From: Atherinomorus stipes
Lineage: Eukaryota; Chordata; Actinopteri; Atheriniformes; Atherinidae
Reading direction: 5' to 3'
DNA length: 64,000 nucleotides
Assembly (NCBI GenBank): GCA_023101725.1
Contig: JALJCO010013434.1
Coordinates: forward strand, 1,191,001-1,255,000
Below are positions 15,001 to 23,455 of this stretch, in pieces. Position numbers and translations under genes: made by a program. Within the stretch, counting starts at the first letter, position 1; every line of letters begins with the position of its first letter. Below the pieces are notes generated by a model. It was not told the DNA's origin. It searched no databases and worked only from the letters and a program-made list of their open reading frames with translations.

Positions 15001-17608
15001 CAGATTTGCAGCAGAAAAATGGTGTTCAGCAATTTTCTATTCTGAAAAATATCTTCACATGTAAATTTTATAGTTTATAACGTATGAAAAATGGTCAGTG
15101 TGTGACATGTTCTTGATGTGATGGTGCGATGATCTGTCAGTGGCTGTACCATGACTGCGGCTCTCCATAGTGCAGGTAGCTAATGCTGTACAGATCCATG
15201 TCCTCTGTGTGCCATGCAAAAGCACTCTTCCACATCCCAAAGCAGAGGTACGGTGTGTTGACTCCTTTGATCTTGATGCCACTCTCACTCTCCACAGTGT
15301 CCAGGATGGTGTTAAGATGACCGATGTTCCATTCAGTCACATCCTGCAAAGGAAAGGGATACACTGGACTGTCAATTGGTGTAATACTCAGAAAGTGACA
15401 ACCCACATACACTACATGGAATAAAAGATTAATAGATACTGTGGACTGCACTAGCACACATTTGAAAGTTCAAAGAGAAAATAGGTTTTCATCCAGTTTT
15501 CACTCACTGGATCATACAGCGTCCCACTGACATCAGCACCATACAGTGGAGGATTAAAGGTCAGGTTCTTCCAAAACTTCCTCTCCAGCTCCCCGAAATT
15601 CACATATCTTGGACTGCAAAACCTTAGGATCAAATAAATTTGAGATTCTCAATATAGACAGTTGAAGCACAAAGACATGGCATTTTATCCACATATTAAG
15701 GCATTATAATCTTGTAGGCTGTATGAAAAACAAACAAACAGGCATGTAAACTATGCAACTTTGTAAACTGACTTGTCCAATTTGGAGGTCTTTCGAAACT
15801 CATGAACAGTCATTGGCTTCTTCTGGATGTTGTACTGGGTGAAAAGTCCTGACTGGCCAGTCACTACCTGCTGAACGGGAGCGGGGATCACCAAGTCATC
15901 AATGTCATTATATGTCTTTCTGGGTTTCCATCCCTTCGGTGGTATAATCTGCAAGAGAAGGGAACAAAAAGAAGAACTCAGCCAGTTTGTTGTGAGGCTA
16001 CAGCTATGAACAATCAGGCCTAACGATACCTTCAGGTTCATATTGATCAAGCCTGTATGTATGATACCAAGAGATGCGTTAATGGCTCAGACTTGTACTA
16101 GGAAGAAAGCTGTTAACAAATAAGGAAGACATTCTGTTTTATAGCATTTTTGCACATCCTTCGTTGACATAACACTGTAGCGGTAAATAAACAGGTAAAT
16201 AAAGTATCTTTACATGAATATTCCAAATAGAAAAGGTCTTTACCAAAAGCGTCTTTCCACTCTGGAGAATGTGACCATGTCGTTTCACTGAGAACGGAGC
16301 CGAGGCATAGTAACAGTAACCAAGGATGTGCTATGGTAAGGACGGTGCTCTTCAAAATAAAAGCGCTAACGTAAACTTGCCTTGCTGGCATTTACAAACA
16401 CCATGCACTTCATTAATGTTGCTGTAAATGTGTGCAGGAATTTCACGCATTATAAGATCTACAACTGCAGGAATCTGTGAAATAATGTACAATATCTGCA
16501 GATCATTTCAATCAAGCCGTGTAGTCAATTAATCCATCGATTTTCAACTTGTAGTTGTTTTTTTTTGCACTTGTTTTAGTTGCCAAAAATCCTGCATAGT
16601 TATTGTCACGCAAGTGTTCAGTCCTCAAGACCTGAACTCACTAAAATTCATGTTAAGGAATACCAGTTGCCATGTAATCATGTATTTACTGTAGTACAAT
16701 TTATAACAGACAAATTTAAAGGGACTTGAGGCAAGATTAAGAAACGAAACTCGCGACTGCCGCGATTGGCGCTTCAGGTAACTGCAGCCACGAGCCTAGC
16801 AGTCACGAGAGCGTGCACAAACTGAAGCTATGATGCTGTTTACTCACCTTTCTCTCAGTAGTTATACTTTGTAGTGGTCTTTCAGTTGATCTGGATCGTT
16901 TGCTGACGGCAGAATAATCCATAACAATCGCTTACAGTGTTTGAATTTACCACGACCGGCTTCGTCCTATATCAAAACAGCGGATGTAGCGTCATTTGAC
17001 GTCACGTCCGCATGGCAGAGCTGGAAAACTATAATGTTGTTTACTAAGCTTTTTCTTCGTAGTTACAATTTTTAATGGTCTTTCAGTTGATCTAGATCGT
17101 ATTCTGACGGCAGAATAATCCATAACTATCGCTTACGGTGTTTTTATTTAACGTGACCCTCTTTTCCTGCATCAAAACTGCGGATGTAGCGTCATTTGAC
17201 GTCACGTCCGCAGGGCAGCGCGGGAAATTCGGACACCGAATTGCAGCGCATTTAGCAGCACACAGCCTGTTCAAGGCAACGGAGAGAAGCATGGGTGGAA
17301 ATGATATTTTTGGTATTTAGCGATTCATCACCCATTAGTATGACAAAAAAGGGACATTCATGTTTGGTTTTTTTCAAATTCCTGCCTCAAGTCCCTTTAA
17401 GTGAAAATAATCAGTGAACTCTGCATCATAAGAATCTAACTTTACAAAGAACAAACTGAAACAAACTTACTTTTGCAATCCCAGCTCTGTGTGCTCCTTG
17501 TGACTCCATATAGGCAATATACCGGCTGAAGTCCTTGAACTCTTCTTTGGAAGGGGTGAATGTCATTATCCTGAACCCCTCCCTTTGGGCTGGCGTATCT
17601 GTAGTCAT
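1012..17608 (-). CDS. kdm4a: Lysine-specific demethylase 4A (JMJD2A), complete, 21 coding exons
   Basis: Nuclear JmjC histone demethylase family; KDM4A removes methyl groups from H3K9me3/me2 and H3K36me3 using Fe(II) and 2-oxoglutarate, and its double Tudor domain reads H3K4me3/H4K20me3. Joining 21 exons with consistent phases gives 1042 residues (human about 1064). Order: JmjN about 14-56, JmjC about 142-308, charged linker about 309-600, PHD about 640-750, extended PHD about 750-868, Tudor pair about 870-990. Fe ligands His188/Glu190/His276, zinc ligands Cys234/His240/Cys306/Cys308, and Tyr132 and Ser288/Thr289 are present at human numbering. Tyr177, Asn198 and Lys206 are replaced by Cys, Ser and Gln. 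The C-terminus ending YRAIME fits KDM4A rather than KDM4B/C. Exons: 17608-17471, 15948-15773, 15622-15508, 15343-15150, 12615-12566, 11262-11159, 10713-10576, 10454-10225, 9677-9529, 8681-8290, 8077-7981, 7896-7712, 6969-6765, 6552-6476, 5794-5739, 5567-5459, 4370-4182, 4052-3882, 1987-1868, 1409-1317, 1152-1012. The start ATG has AAG before it and an in-frame TGA at 17632-17630. Downstream neighbour of ptprf on the same strand. Confidence 0.96.
1317..1409 (-). CDS. kdm4a: kdm4a coding exon 20: Tudor 2
   Basis: Encodes [20 protein letters not shown] and [11 protein letters not shown]. Acceptor ATGCAG, donor CTG|GTGCGT. Confidence 0.96.
1868..1987 (-). CDS. kdm4a: kdm4a coding exon 19: hybrid Tudor core
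   Basis: Forty residues, [20 protein letters not shown] then [20 protein letters not shown]. The Trp and Tyr of the methyl-lysine cage (VRWTDG, VYGAKF) are kept. Confidence 0.94.
2330..3595. mobile_element. Fold-back DNA element in a kdm4a intron (long imperfect inverted repeat)
   Basis: The arms at about 2345-2680 and 3179-3530 are imperfect reverse complements over more than 300 bp. Shared blocks include AGACTGTTTCTTAG and GATCAGATGTGCGCTCATT. A spacer of about 500 bp lies between them. Short ATCGG-rich motifs sit at the outer edges (3560-3590). No transposase is present, so this looks like a non-autonomous fold-back or MITE-like element; its superfamily is not resolved. It fills most of the intron between coding exons 18 and 19. 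Confidence 0.7.
3882..4052 (-). CDS. kdm4a: kdm4a coding exon 18: Tudor 1
   Basis: Contains [20 protein letters not shown] and [16 protein letters not shown]. The aromatic-cage Phe of the hybrid Tudor is present. Donor GTG|GTAGGT. Confidence 0.96.
4182..4370 (-). CDS. kdm4a: kdm4a coding exon 17: extended PHD zinc core
   Basis: Sixty-three residues: [20 protein letters not shown] then [20 protein letters not shown]. This is nearly identical to the vertebrate KDM4 extended PHD. Confidence 0.96.
4371..5458. other. kdm4a intron, AT-rich, possible degenerate DNA element
   Basis: Repeated TGATCGGA/TCTGATC motifs at 4670-5085 suggest a decayed inverted-repeat element, but I could not define its ends. 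No coding exon is seen. Confidence 0.3.
5459..5567 (-). CDS. kdm4a: kdm4a coding exon 16: extended PHD
   Basis: Encodes [20 protein letters not shown] and the strongly conserved [16 protein letters not shown]. Donor TTG|GTGAGT. Confidence 0.95.
5739..5794 (-). CDS. kdm4a: kdm4a coding exon 15: extended PHD start
   Basis: A 56-nt exon encoding [18 protein letters not shown], the opening CxxC of the extended PHD. Its phase joins exactly to KWVHVLCAV in the next exon. Confidence 0.92.
6476..6552 (-). CDS. kdm4a: kdm4a coding exon 14: PHD finger end
   Basis: A 77-nt exon encoding [20 protein letters not shown], the last zinc-binding cysteines of the first PHD. Donor GAG|GTCAGT. Confidence 0.93.
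6765..6969 (-). CDS. kdm4a: kdm4a coding exon 13: PHD finger
   Basis: Includes [27 protein letters not shown] and SVRVH, typical of the KDM4 PHD finger. The donor CACACTA|GTCAGT leaves one base, which joins the next exon to give Thr-Cys-Tyr-Gly. Confidence 0.94.
7312..7490. mobile_element. hAT-type MITE, 179 bp
   Basis: The terminal inverted repeats start CAGGGTGGCCAAGTCCAGTC (left) and, on the opposite strand, CAGGGGTGGCAAAGTCCAGT (right). The flanking 8-bp sites TGCTTGGG (7304-7311) and TGCTAAGG (7491-7498) match at 6 of 8 positions, fitting an old hAT target-site duplication. The interior also folds back around GATGCATC and TCTCCAACACAC. It lies in a kdm4a intron and has no coding capacity. 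Confidence 0.75.
7712..7896 (-). CDS. kdm4a: kdm4a coding exon 12: pre-PHD and first PHD cysteines
   Basis: Contains [16 protein letters not shown] and the [12 protein letters not shown] cysteine pair that opens the KDM4 PHD module. Acceptor GTGACAG, donor CAG|GTAAGC. Confidence 0.94.
7981..8077 (-). CDS. kdm4a: kdm4a coding exon 11: linker
   Basis: Begins [20 protein letters not shown]. Connects the charged linker to the pre-PHD ETWAKPL motif of the next exon. Acceptor CCAGCAG, donor GAAG|GTCTGT. Confidence 0.87.
8290..8681 (-). CDS. kdm4a: kdm4a coding exon 10: long charged linker
   Basis: The longest exon, 392 nt: a disordered linker rich in Lys, Glu, Ser and Pro, ending in an acidic stretch ([14 protein letters not shown]). 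Low sequence constraint is normal here. Phases 1 in, 0 out. Confidence 0.87.
8984..9021 (+). repeat. Poly-G run, 38 nt
   Basis: An uninterrupted run of 38 G on the plus strand, poly-C in the kdm4a transcript, inside the intron between coding exons 9 and 10. The true length is uncertain because such runs sequence poorly. Confidence 0.9.
9529..9677 (-). CDS. kdm4a: kdm4a coding exon 9: basic linker
   Basis: Lysine-rich linker (for example [16 protein letters not shown]). No domain is recognisable. Assigned because acceptor, donor and phases (2 in, 1 out) fit and the frame is open throughout. Confidence 0.85.
10225..10454 (-). CDS. kdm4a: kdm4a coding exon 8: end of JmjC, zinc ligands Cys306/Cys308
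   Basis: Begins [20 protein letters not shown], completing the zinc site, then [11 protein letters not shown] and the start of the variable linker. Acceptor CACCCCAG, donor AAAAG|GTCATA. Confidence 0.94.
10576..10713 (-). CDS. kdm4a: kdm4a coding exon 7: JmjC, Fe ligand His276
   Basis: Residues 260-305, [20 protein letters not shown] followed by [17 protein letters not shown]. His276 (third iron ligand) and Ser288/Thr289 (specificity pocket) are present. Phase 0 at both ends. Confidence 0.95.
11159..11262 (-). CDS. kdm4a: kdm4a coding exon 6: JmjC, zinc ligands Cys234 and His240
   Basis: Residues 225-259, [20 protein letters not shown] then [14 protein letters not shown]. Cys234 and His240 of the JmjC zinc site are kept. 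Acceptor TTTACAG, donor AAG|GTAATA. Confidence 0.93.
11263..12565. other. kdm4a intron without recognised elements
   Basis: About 1.3 kb of AT-rich sequence with short poly-A runs and a G-run at 12379. No exon or mobile element was recognised. Confidence 0.5.
12566..12615 (-). CDS. kdm4a: kdm4a coding exon 5: JmjC, VPPEHG helix
   Basis: A short 50-nt exon for residues 208-225 ([18 protein letters not shown]). It fits the phases on both sides exactly: it completes the Trp codon and leaves one G. The ORF is too short to stand out, but acceptor CTTAG and donor AAGG|GTACGT are clear. Confidence 0.92.
12616..15149. other. Large kdm4a intron
   Basis: About 2.5 kb separating the two halves of the JmjC coding exons. 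It holds a perfect 36-bp palindrome (13005-13040), a short CA repeat near 13702-13720 and AT-rich sequence. No coding exon is seen. Confidence 0.55.
13005..13040. repeat. Perfect 36-bp palindrome
   Basis: Arms of 18 bp (TGGTTAAATCCATCTGCA and its exact reverse complement) meet with no spacer. Similarity continues imperfectly outside (TGG blocks on both sides). Confidence 0.9.
15150..15343 (-). CDS. kdm4a: kdm4a coding exon 4: JmjC core, Fe ligands His188/Glu190, three altered active-site residues
   Basis: Residues 144-208. The HTED motif supplies iron ligands His188 and Glu190. Codon 177 (15244-15242) is TGC, Cys, where human has Tyr. Codon 198 (15181-15179) is AGC, Ser, where human has Asn. 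Codon 206 (15157-15155) is CAG, Gln, where human has Lys. In human KDM4A these residues contact the methylammonium group (Tyr177) and 2-oxoglutarate (Asn198, Lys206). The donor TCATG|GTACAG splits Trp208. The surrounding sequence is strongly conserved, so misalignment is unlikely. Confidence 0.95.
15508..15622 (-). CDS. kdm4a: kdm4a coding exon 3: JmjN-JmjC connector with Tyr132
   Basis: Residues 105-143, including [18 protein letters not shown] and [10 protein letters not shown]. Tyr132, which contacts 2-oxoglutarate in human KDM4A, is conserved. Two acceptor AGs lie 9 nt apart (exon start 15622 or 15613); the upstream one restores the conserved Cys-Ser/Thr-Pro-Arg-Tyr. Donor CCA|GTGAGT. Confidence 0.92.
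15773..15948 (-). CDS. kdm4a: kdm4a coding exon 2: JmjN end
   Basis: Residues 47-105, [20 protein letters not shown] then the conserved [18 protein letters not shown]. Acceptor TTGCAG, donor GACAA|GTCAGT. It ends two bases into a Lys codon that the next exon completes. Confidence 0.95.
16997..17004. promoter_or_regulatory. Perfect CRE-like site TGACGTCA, copy 1
   Basis: The full palindromic cAMP-response element consensus, in the first intron of kdm4a and within the MITE. Function is not shown by sequence alone. Confidence 0.5.
17197..17204. promoter_or_regulatory. Perfect CRE-like site TGACGTCA, copy 2
   Basis: Second copy exactly 200 bp from the first, in the other tandem unit and the same context. 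Confidence 0.5.
17471..17608 (-). CDS. kdm4a: kdm4a coding exon 1: start codon and JmjN
   Basis: Encodes residues 1-46, [10 protein letters not shown] then the JmjN core ([21 protein letters not shown]). The donor is AAA|GTAAGT at 17470, phase 0. An in-frame TGA 24 nt before the ATG, inside a plausible acceptor (CAG ending 17636), supports this start. The extreme N-terminus differs from human, as expected for this family. Confidence 0.95.
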
Positions 17609-18927
17609 CTTCTGGTTCTTACAAGGACCTCAATTCTGATAGGTGGAAAAACATACACACACATTCAAGCTCTGTATCTTGCATTTCCAGCCTCTTCGTT
17701 GTTAGTGCGTGTTCTAATGTATTGCCAATTGGACTCCCCCACATATTTATTACCAGTACAAATTACAATGACAATGTGCAACCATTAAATTTCTGCATGG
17801 CAAGTGTGATGGATATTGAATCAATAAGTATTGTTGTCAGAAGTAATTAGACACAGGATTATATGTTTTCTCTATGTGGAGCATTGTCAAGTGTATAAAG
17901 TAGAGGGAAAAGAGGCTTTGAAGCCACTTCCCTATGTTTTCAGATAACTACAATATGTATTTATTCATTCATTCATTAATCATGAATTCCATTTAGCTCA
18001 TTCATCTTCCTGGTTACAATTAGAGCCCCAGTTCCAGATATCTAATCTCCCTCCCCCTTTTGATTTGATTATAATAAAAACTAGGGTGCTCAACAATAAA
18101 TAGTAATACTAAAACAGCCTGTTGTTTTGTATTCACCACAATGCTTCCATGTTTCTTGAGTATTTCTATACCCCACTGTGATTACAGTAACGCTAGGAGT
18201 AAGACGTTTAACTCGCTGCAACGCAAGCGCGCTTTAAAAACTAAAAATATGAAGATTTGGTGGTCCACCATGATTGGACAAAGATCTAACTTACTCTGAG
18301 CCTAGGTGTATGACTGGATCAGAACCGCGTCTATTAAACGCCATGGCCCCCTGGTCTCACAGCTCCTCGGAAAAATGTTTAGCTAGTCCGCTAGCTTACA
18401 TGCTAACTGCGAGGAAGCTTGATCTGCTCCCCCTAGTTAAAAGTTTTGGCAACAAAAAATTAAAAATCTTTTACGGTCAGGGATTAACAAATTTGCACAA
18501 ACATTTAAAGATAATGCAACGTGCATCGTCAAACCTGACAATGGTTTATTTAAGAAGTATCCGCTCAACGTGTAGCGGACTTAGAGATTTGACAGCTGCT
18601 CTGAGCTTTCAGCTAACGAACTAGCAAACATGGCTTGATGCTGTCCGTTAGGTTCTTCAAAACAAACTTAGTAAGTCCTGCCTCCCTACAATCGACTCAT
18701 TGTTCAAATGTCAGACAATAACTTACACAAGCCGAACTGTAGTAAGGTTGTTTTGTTCGTCAGATAACAGGAAACTGAGAAGAGACAGACATCATCACTA
18801 CGAATTGAGAAGACAGACCTCCATTATTCCTATGACGCATGCCCAGTACCTGTTTGTTTACATAGGTATAAAGAGGAGGGGGTTCCTCAGTCCCTTAGCC
18901 AATCACAGCGCATTTTTATTTCTGTAA

Positions 18928-18928
<1 letters not shown>
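17609..18928 (-). other. kdm4a 5' UTR intron and probable promoter region
   Basis: Upstream of the start codon. A plausible 5' UTR acceptor (CTATCAG) precedes 17635. The region about 18180-18650 has more CpG than its surroundings and is the likeliest place for the noncoding first exon and promoter, but no exact transcription start can be read. Confidence 0.35.

Positions 18929-18969
<41 letters not shown>
18929..18969. repeat. (ATCT)n microsatellite
   Basis: About ten ATCT units, followed directly by a CA array. Confidence 0.95.

Positions 18970-18972
<3 letters not shown>

Positions 18973-19014
<42 letters not shown>
18973..19014. repeat. (AC)n microsatellite
   Basis: About 21 AC units, followed by TA-rich sequence to about 19100. 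Confidence 0.95.
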
Positions 19015-19016
<2 letters not shown>

Positions 19017-19099
19017 TATATATAAATATATATATAATATAATATATATATAATTTTATATTTTATATAAAATATGAAATATTTGATTTTATTAATAAA

Positions 19100-21046
19100 A
19101 TTATTTTCAAATATAGGTAATATTTTTCTCAAAAACAGAAGAAAGAGGGATACAGATGCCAGGAAGTTTGATAAAATAAGGTTTTTTTGTTGTTTGTTTT
19201 TTTTTAGAAAGTAATATCTGACTTCATAACTTTCATAATATCAAGCTGGGTAATAAAAACATCAGATTTATTAGTGGTATGGGATTTGAACAAATCCAAA
19301 AATAAAATTAAAAATAAATAGGCTTTAAAGAAAAAGATCTTGGATTTGTCAAACACTAAGCCATTTCATTAAGTGTTTATAAGGAAAAGTTCAAAGCTCA
19401 AAACTCCTTCAGATCCATTGCTGGAATTTACTGTCTGTCTTTGGAGAAAATCAAGAAATAACATGTCTGTTTTGGTGGAGTCATTTACATAAAGAGAAAA
19501 GGAAGTAAAACCTCTCAGTTTTAGATAAAAGCACTCTTTCATTACATGTTACATCTAAATATATTATTTGATTTTGTTTTCTTTCTTCTTTCTGGAGGAG
19601 CTCAGCTATTGTCTGCCTAAGAAGGGGTGAGATAAAAGGGTGGGAGGGAGGCACTGGATCCACAGAGGATGTGATGTCTGTGTAGCCAGAGGCAAGAGAG
19701 GAAAATTTGGAATGTTGTCAGAATATCTGTGATAGTGACATACCAGGTCTTGTCAGAAAAGTTGAGAGATTCTCAATTTAAAAGTGCTTGACGGGGCCAT
19801 AAGATACTGTAAGAAGGGAAGCACTGACTGAAGTCATTGTTATCATTCTCCACGTATTTTTAATCAGAATGAAAAAAAAAAGATGTCATGGCTTCAGTAA
19901 AATATCTTACCTCCCAATGCATGAAATCAATTTAATGTCCACTTTTTTTTAACCAATAGTGCCCACAGTGCCAACATTAATGCTTTAACTCTTTTGATGA
20001 AAGTCGCCAAAGCTCTTGGGAGCATTAATGAAATGAATAAATAATTGATGACAAAAAACTCAGTATACTATGCAAGTTACTCAGATGTGAATAGTTTTTG
20101 CATATTTATTTTTTGCATATAATTATTTTCTAAATACTCAAGGTCAAGTTGGTTGTATTTATATAGCGCCTGTATTTATGTTATCATCCCAAGGCACTTT
20201 ACAAAGAAAGCAAACAAAATTAATTCAAGTTCATGATGCATACCATCTAATTTAAGAAGTTTCAGTACAAATCAATCCAGTCCATTTAAATCCTGTTCAA
20301 TATAACTGTATTTTTGTAAAACCATTTTGTATACAATAGCGAAGATAAAGAAACCAATAGAATGCATTATAATTTCATTTTGATTCAGTTTTTTGTCCCG
20401 TCCATGCATGGTATGGTAGGTGACAGAAAGGAGAGTAAAAACCTCTGTTAACACTTCCACTAGAACCAGACTCAGAAAGGTTATCGTCTGTCTAAGCTGG
20501 TTAACAGGGGTGAGAGGCCAGGACAGAGACATCACAAATAATAAAAAACTAAGTCAAAGACACCTGCTATGGTAAAAGAAAAAAGGAAATGACAACAACA
20601 ATAGTATTCACAAAGGCTCAGAGAAATGACCAGAGTGAAATAAGGTGCTCAGGGTATCAAGGGATGCCCCCCAAGCAGCCTAGTCCTGTGGTAACATGAC
20701 TAAAGGGATGGCTGGGTCACCCAAGTCAACCCTAACTACAGCCTTGAAACAAACAAACAAACAAACAAAAACAAGTTTGTAAGCCTTTTTGTGAGGGTGA
20801 AGACTTTCTATGTCTCCTAAAACAATCTTAATGACTTCTCAAACTGCTGACTTCAGCTATTGTGCTTTAAAACCTATTTAATTTTATGAAATTCCTAAAT
20901 TATTGGTTGTTTTAAATAATTGTAATAATATACTTCGTAGTTGTATTTTTTCATGATATGTCCTGCTGTTCTCTTGGCCAGGTTGCACTTGCAAAATAGA
21001 TCTTGTTCTCTGGAATTTTAATCTGGTTAAATAAATGTTTAACAAA

Positions 21047-21078
<32 letters not shown>

Positions 21079-23386
21079 GAAAACAAATGTTCAAAAAGGA
21101 AGAAAACTATGATGTTTCTAAGATATGTTGGATCTTGTTTAAATTCTACTCTGTATTTACTGGGAAATCAATGAAGATATGTGTAAACTTGATAATTAGG
21201 ATATCTCTTGCTAAAAAGAAATTGTGTAAGTCCAGCTTAGAAGTATAAAAAAAGATTAAGTTTCTCTGCATGACTGACTGGAAACCAATGGCATCCAAAT
21301 TTTACTGAGATGTTTTGGGTTAAAAATATAATAACTTGTATCCTGTCTAAATTCAGAGACAGAAAAGTACAGATAATCCTGTAATTGTACCTTTACAGCA
21401 TGCTTGTTAACTCAGTTATTGAATTTGGTTTCAGAGTATATTTAACTATCATCTGCAAAACAACTGAAATTCACAGTGTGCCTCCTTATATCGCCCAAGA
21501 AAATCATGCATAAAGTGAAAAACATTGGTCCTAATGCAACTCCATTTCGTCAAGTGGCTCCCAAACTTTTTGAGCCACGACACTGAAATAACATATGTTG
21601 GTGTGTGTCTCACCCCCTTCAAATCCCCATATGCTGAAAATCTGCATTTCTTTTGCAGAGATTTTGCTAATTTTGTATTTGCTTCTAAGTAGCACCTGGA
21701 ATAACTTTATATCTGGAAACCCGATTATAAAAATTCTAAATGTAAGGCTGGAAAACTATTAAACAGTTTATAAATAAAGACGATAAAGTGGTTTTTGGTG
21801 GATTCGGTTCACTATTTTAACAAAGCACCTATATGCCCAAATTTGCTTTTCTTACCGAGAAAATATCAAATTTGGATTTTCAATTTGGCATAACGTTGTT
21901 GTGTGTTAATACATGAAAAAAATAACACATTTATTTCACAGATTGATCTCTTTGCAAACACCAGTATATTGATAGCCCTAATCAAAATCTCAAATTTTAT
22001 TTGATAAATGTTGGCTGTTGAAAATGTCACTGACATGAACAAATTAGAATCTGTTTCATAAATATTGCTTAACCAGTCACATTTGGCTCCTTTAATATGA
22101 ACGACTTGAGCTGGCTTTTTTGATTGACTGTTGAGAAAAAACAGAAAATAAAATAACATCAATGAATTCTTTGTCTGAGGCAATAAAAACAATATGCAGT
22201 TCTCATCAGTACTGTGTCTGTCTGTACCAAGGTTTTCTCTGAATCATAACAGACACACGGCCTAACAATTTCACAAGAACAACTGCCAGTCAGTCTTTCA
22301 AGGGTTCTAGAGGAAATGTGTAGGTTGGATAATGGTCTACAACTGGATAGAACCTCTGGATCAAGACTAGATCTTTAAATAAAGAATTGATAACAGCGAT
22401 CTTGTGATACCAAGTTTATCAACATGGTCCGACTTATCAGAGGTGTTGATCAAAGGAAAATATCTTTATAAAAAAAATAGCTGGCATAGAGTCCAAAAGG
22501 CATATTGAAGGTGTAGATGAAGTAACAACCGTGTCTACCTAATAGTATTTTACGTGTAAAAAAAAAGTTCATAAAGTCATTGCCATTGAGAAATGAAATA
22601 TTTGGCTCACGAAAGCCCTCTTTTCTTTTCATTTGCTATGTTTAGAATAATATATACAGTTCTAAATGATACCATGAAGCTATCATTGTAGTCTTCTTTT
22701 CTTCTTTTCCACAGGAGCAACCTATCAAGTTTCAAACCCACTGAGATATCCAACTTCTAATGCCCAGACAGCTGCCCCAAGTTAATGAAGAGTCTAGTCT
22801 AGAAAACCAATCATTCCCTCAAACACAAACAAGATAAAAATATCAGTAAAATCAACATTAAAATGTTTAATGCTGGATTAAAAAAAACAGCTGTGAGTAC
22901 ATTACCATAAGTTTTAATAACCCATAGCATGTTAGAAAAATAAACACATTTCTTAAAAAAACAAAAACAAAACAAAACAAAACAAAGAAAAACAAAAAAA
23001 GAAAGATCTGCAAATGAAGCCAATACAATTATTAGTTTTTATCAAGATAGTAACAGTACGTGAAATAAAAATAAAAAAGGATTTGTTTCGGTATAAGAGG
23101 AGGCAGAAATTGGAGAGTTGTGGAAAATGAGAATAAGTTTATCATGAGTCTATCAGGATTGGCCTTTGGAGAGGCTTTGGTGTGGTTTCTATGGCAGTAT
23201 CATAGCAGCAGTCCACCAGGAGGTCATCATTTGTCAGTTTCTCTTTCCTTTAACTTTCCCTCTGTCCAGCTGTGAGTATCGCCTCATCAGTCCTGTCTGT
23301 CCCCTCCTCAGGCCACAGGGACTTCTGTGGAGTGGAGTGGGTATGGCTCAGAGAACACCAAACTCTTGTGAGGGTGTATTTCTGGG
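19100..23386. other. Intergenic sequence and ptprf 3' UTR, repeat-rich
   Basis: No coding exon is seen. The part next to 23386 must hold the ptprf 3' UTR on the minus strand, but no single polyadenylation site stands out. The part about 20130-21560 resembles an abundant fish interspersed repeat (TATATAGCGCC and AAGGCACTTTACAAA motifs, a LINE-like tail). I cannot name the family. Confidence 0.4.
20940..21077 (+). mobile_element. 3' end of a fish non-LTR retroelement with poly(A) tail
   Basis: TTGGCCAGGTTGCACTTGCA and the TTAATCTGGTTAAATAAATG block are characteristic of the 3' ends of common teleost non-LTR elements. They are followed by a run of about 27 A. The element is 5'-truncated and has no ORF. 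Confidence 0.55.
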
Positions 23387-23455
23387 TTATGTTGCATAGT
23401 GATCAAAGCTTCCCAGGTACTCCAGAGCAGCCCGATAGCACAAATGGTACTGGTC
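23387..23455 (-). CDS. ptprf: ptprf last exon with stop
   Basis: [20 protein letters not shown] then AT and TAA (23389-23387). Identical in its last nine residues to vertebrate LAR-family phosphatases. Confidence 0.97.
   Translation of the reverse strand, partial: DQYHLCYRAALEYLGSFDHYAT

Larger units (their letters stand above)
16830..17222. repeat. Two tandem copies of a ~200-bp unit inside the MITE
   Basis: The motif TTCAGTTGATCT recurs at 16881 and 17082, and CGGATGTAGCGTCATTTGAC recurs at 16981 and 17181, a period of 200-201 bp. Divergence between copies is modest. Confidence 0.8.
16716..17400. mobile_element. TTAA-flanked MITE (T2/Kolobok-like) in the first kdm4a intron
   Basis: TTAA is present at both ends (16716-16719 and 17397-17400). 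Inside it lie matching termini AGGGACTTGAGGCA and their inverted copy. TTAA duplication plus AGGRR termini is the hallmark of the T2 MITE/Kolobok group known from Xenopus; piggyBac also uses TTAA but usually has CCC termini. The interior has two tandem copies of a unit of about 200 bp, each ending in a GC-rich segment with TGACGTCA. It starts 70 bp past the first coding exon donor. Confidence 0.75.

Noticed and set aside
16830..17222. Tandem units as a gene duplication or exon repeat
   Set aside because: They lie within TTAA-flanked inverted termini and show no coding frame shared by both units.
1012..17608. kdm4a as a pseudogene
   Set aside because: All 21 exons are open, phases agree and PHD/Tudor motifs are intact; only selected active-site residues differ.
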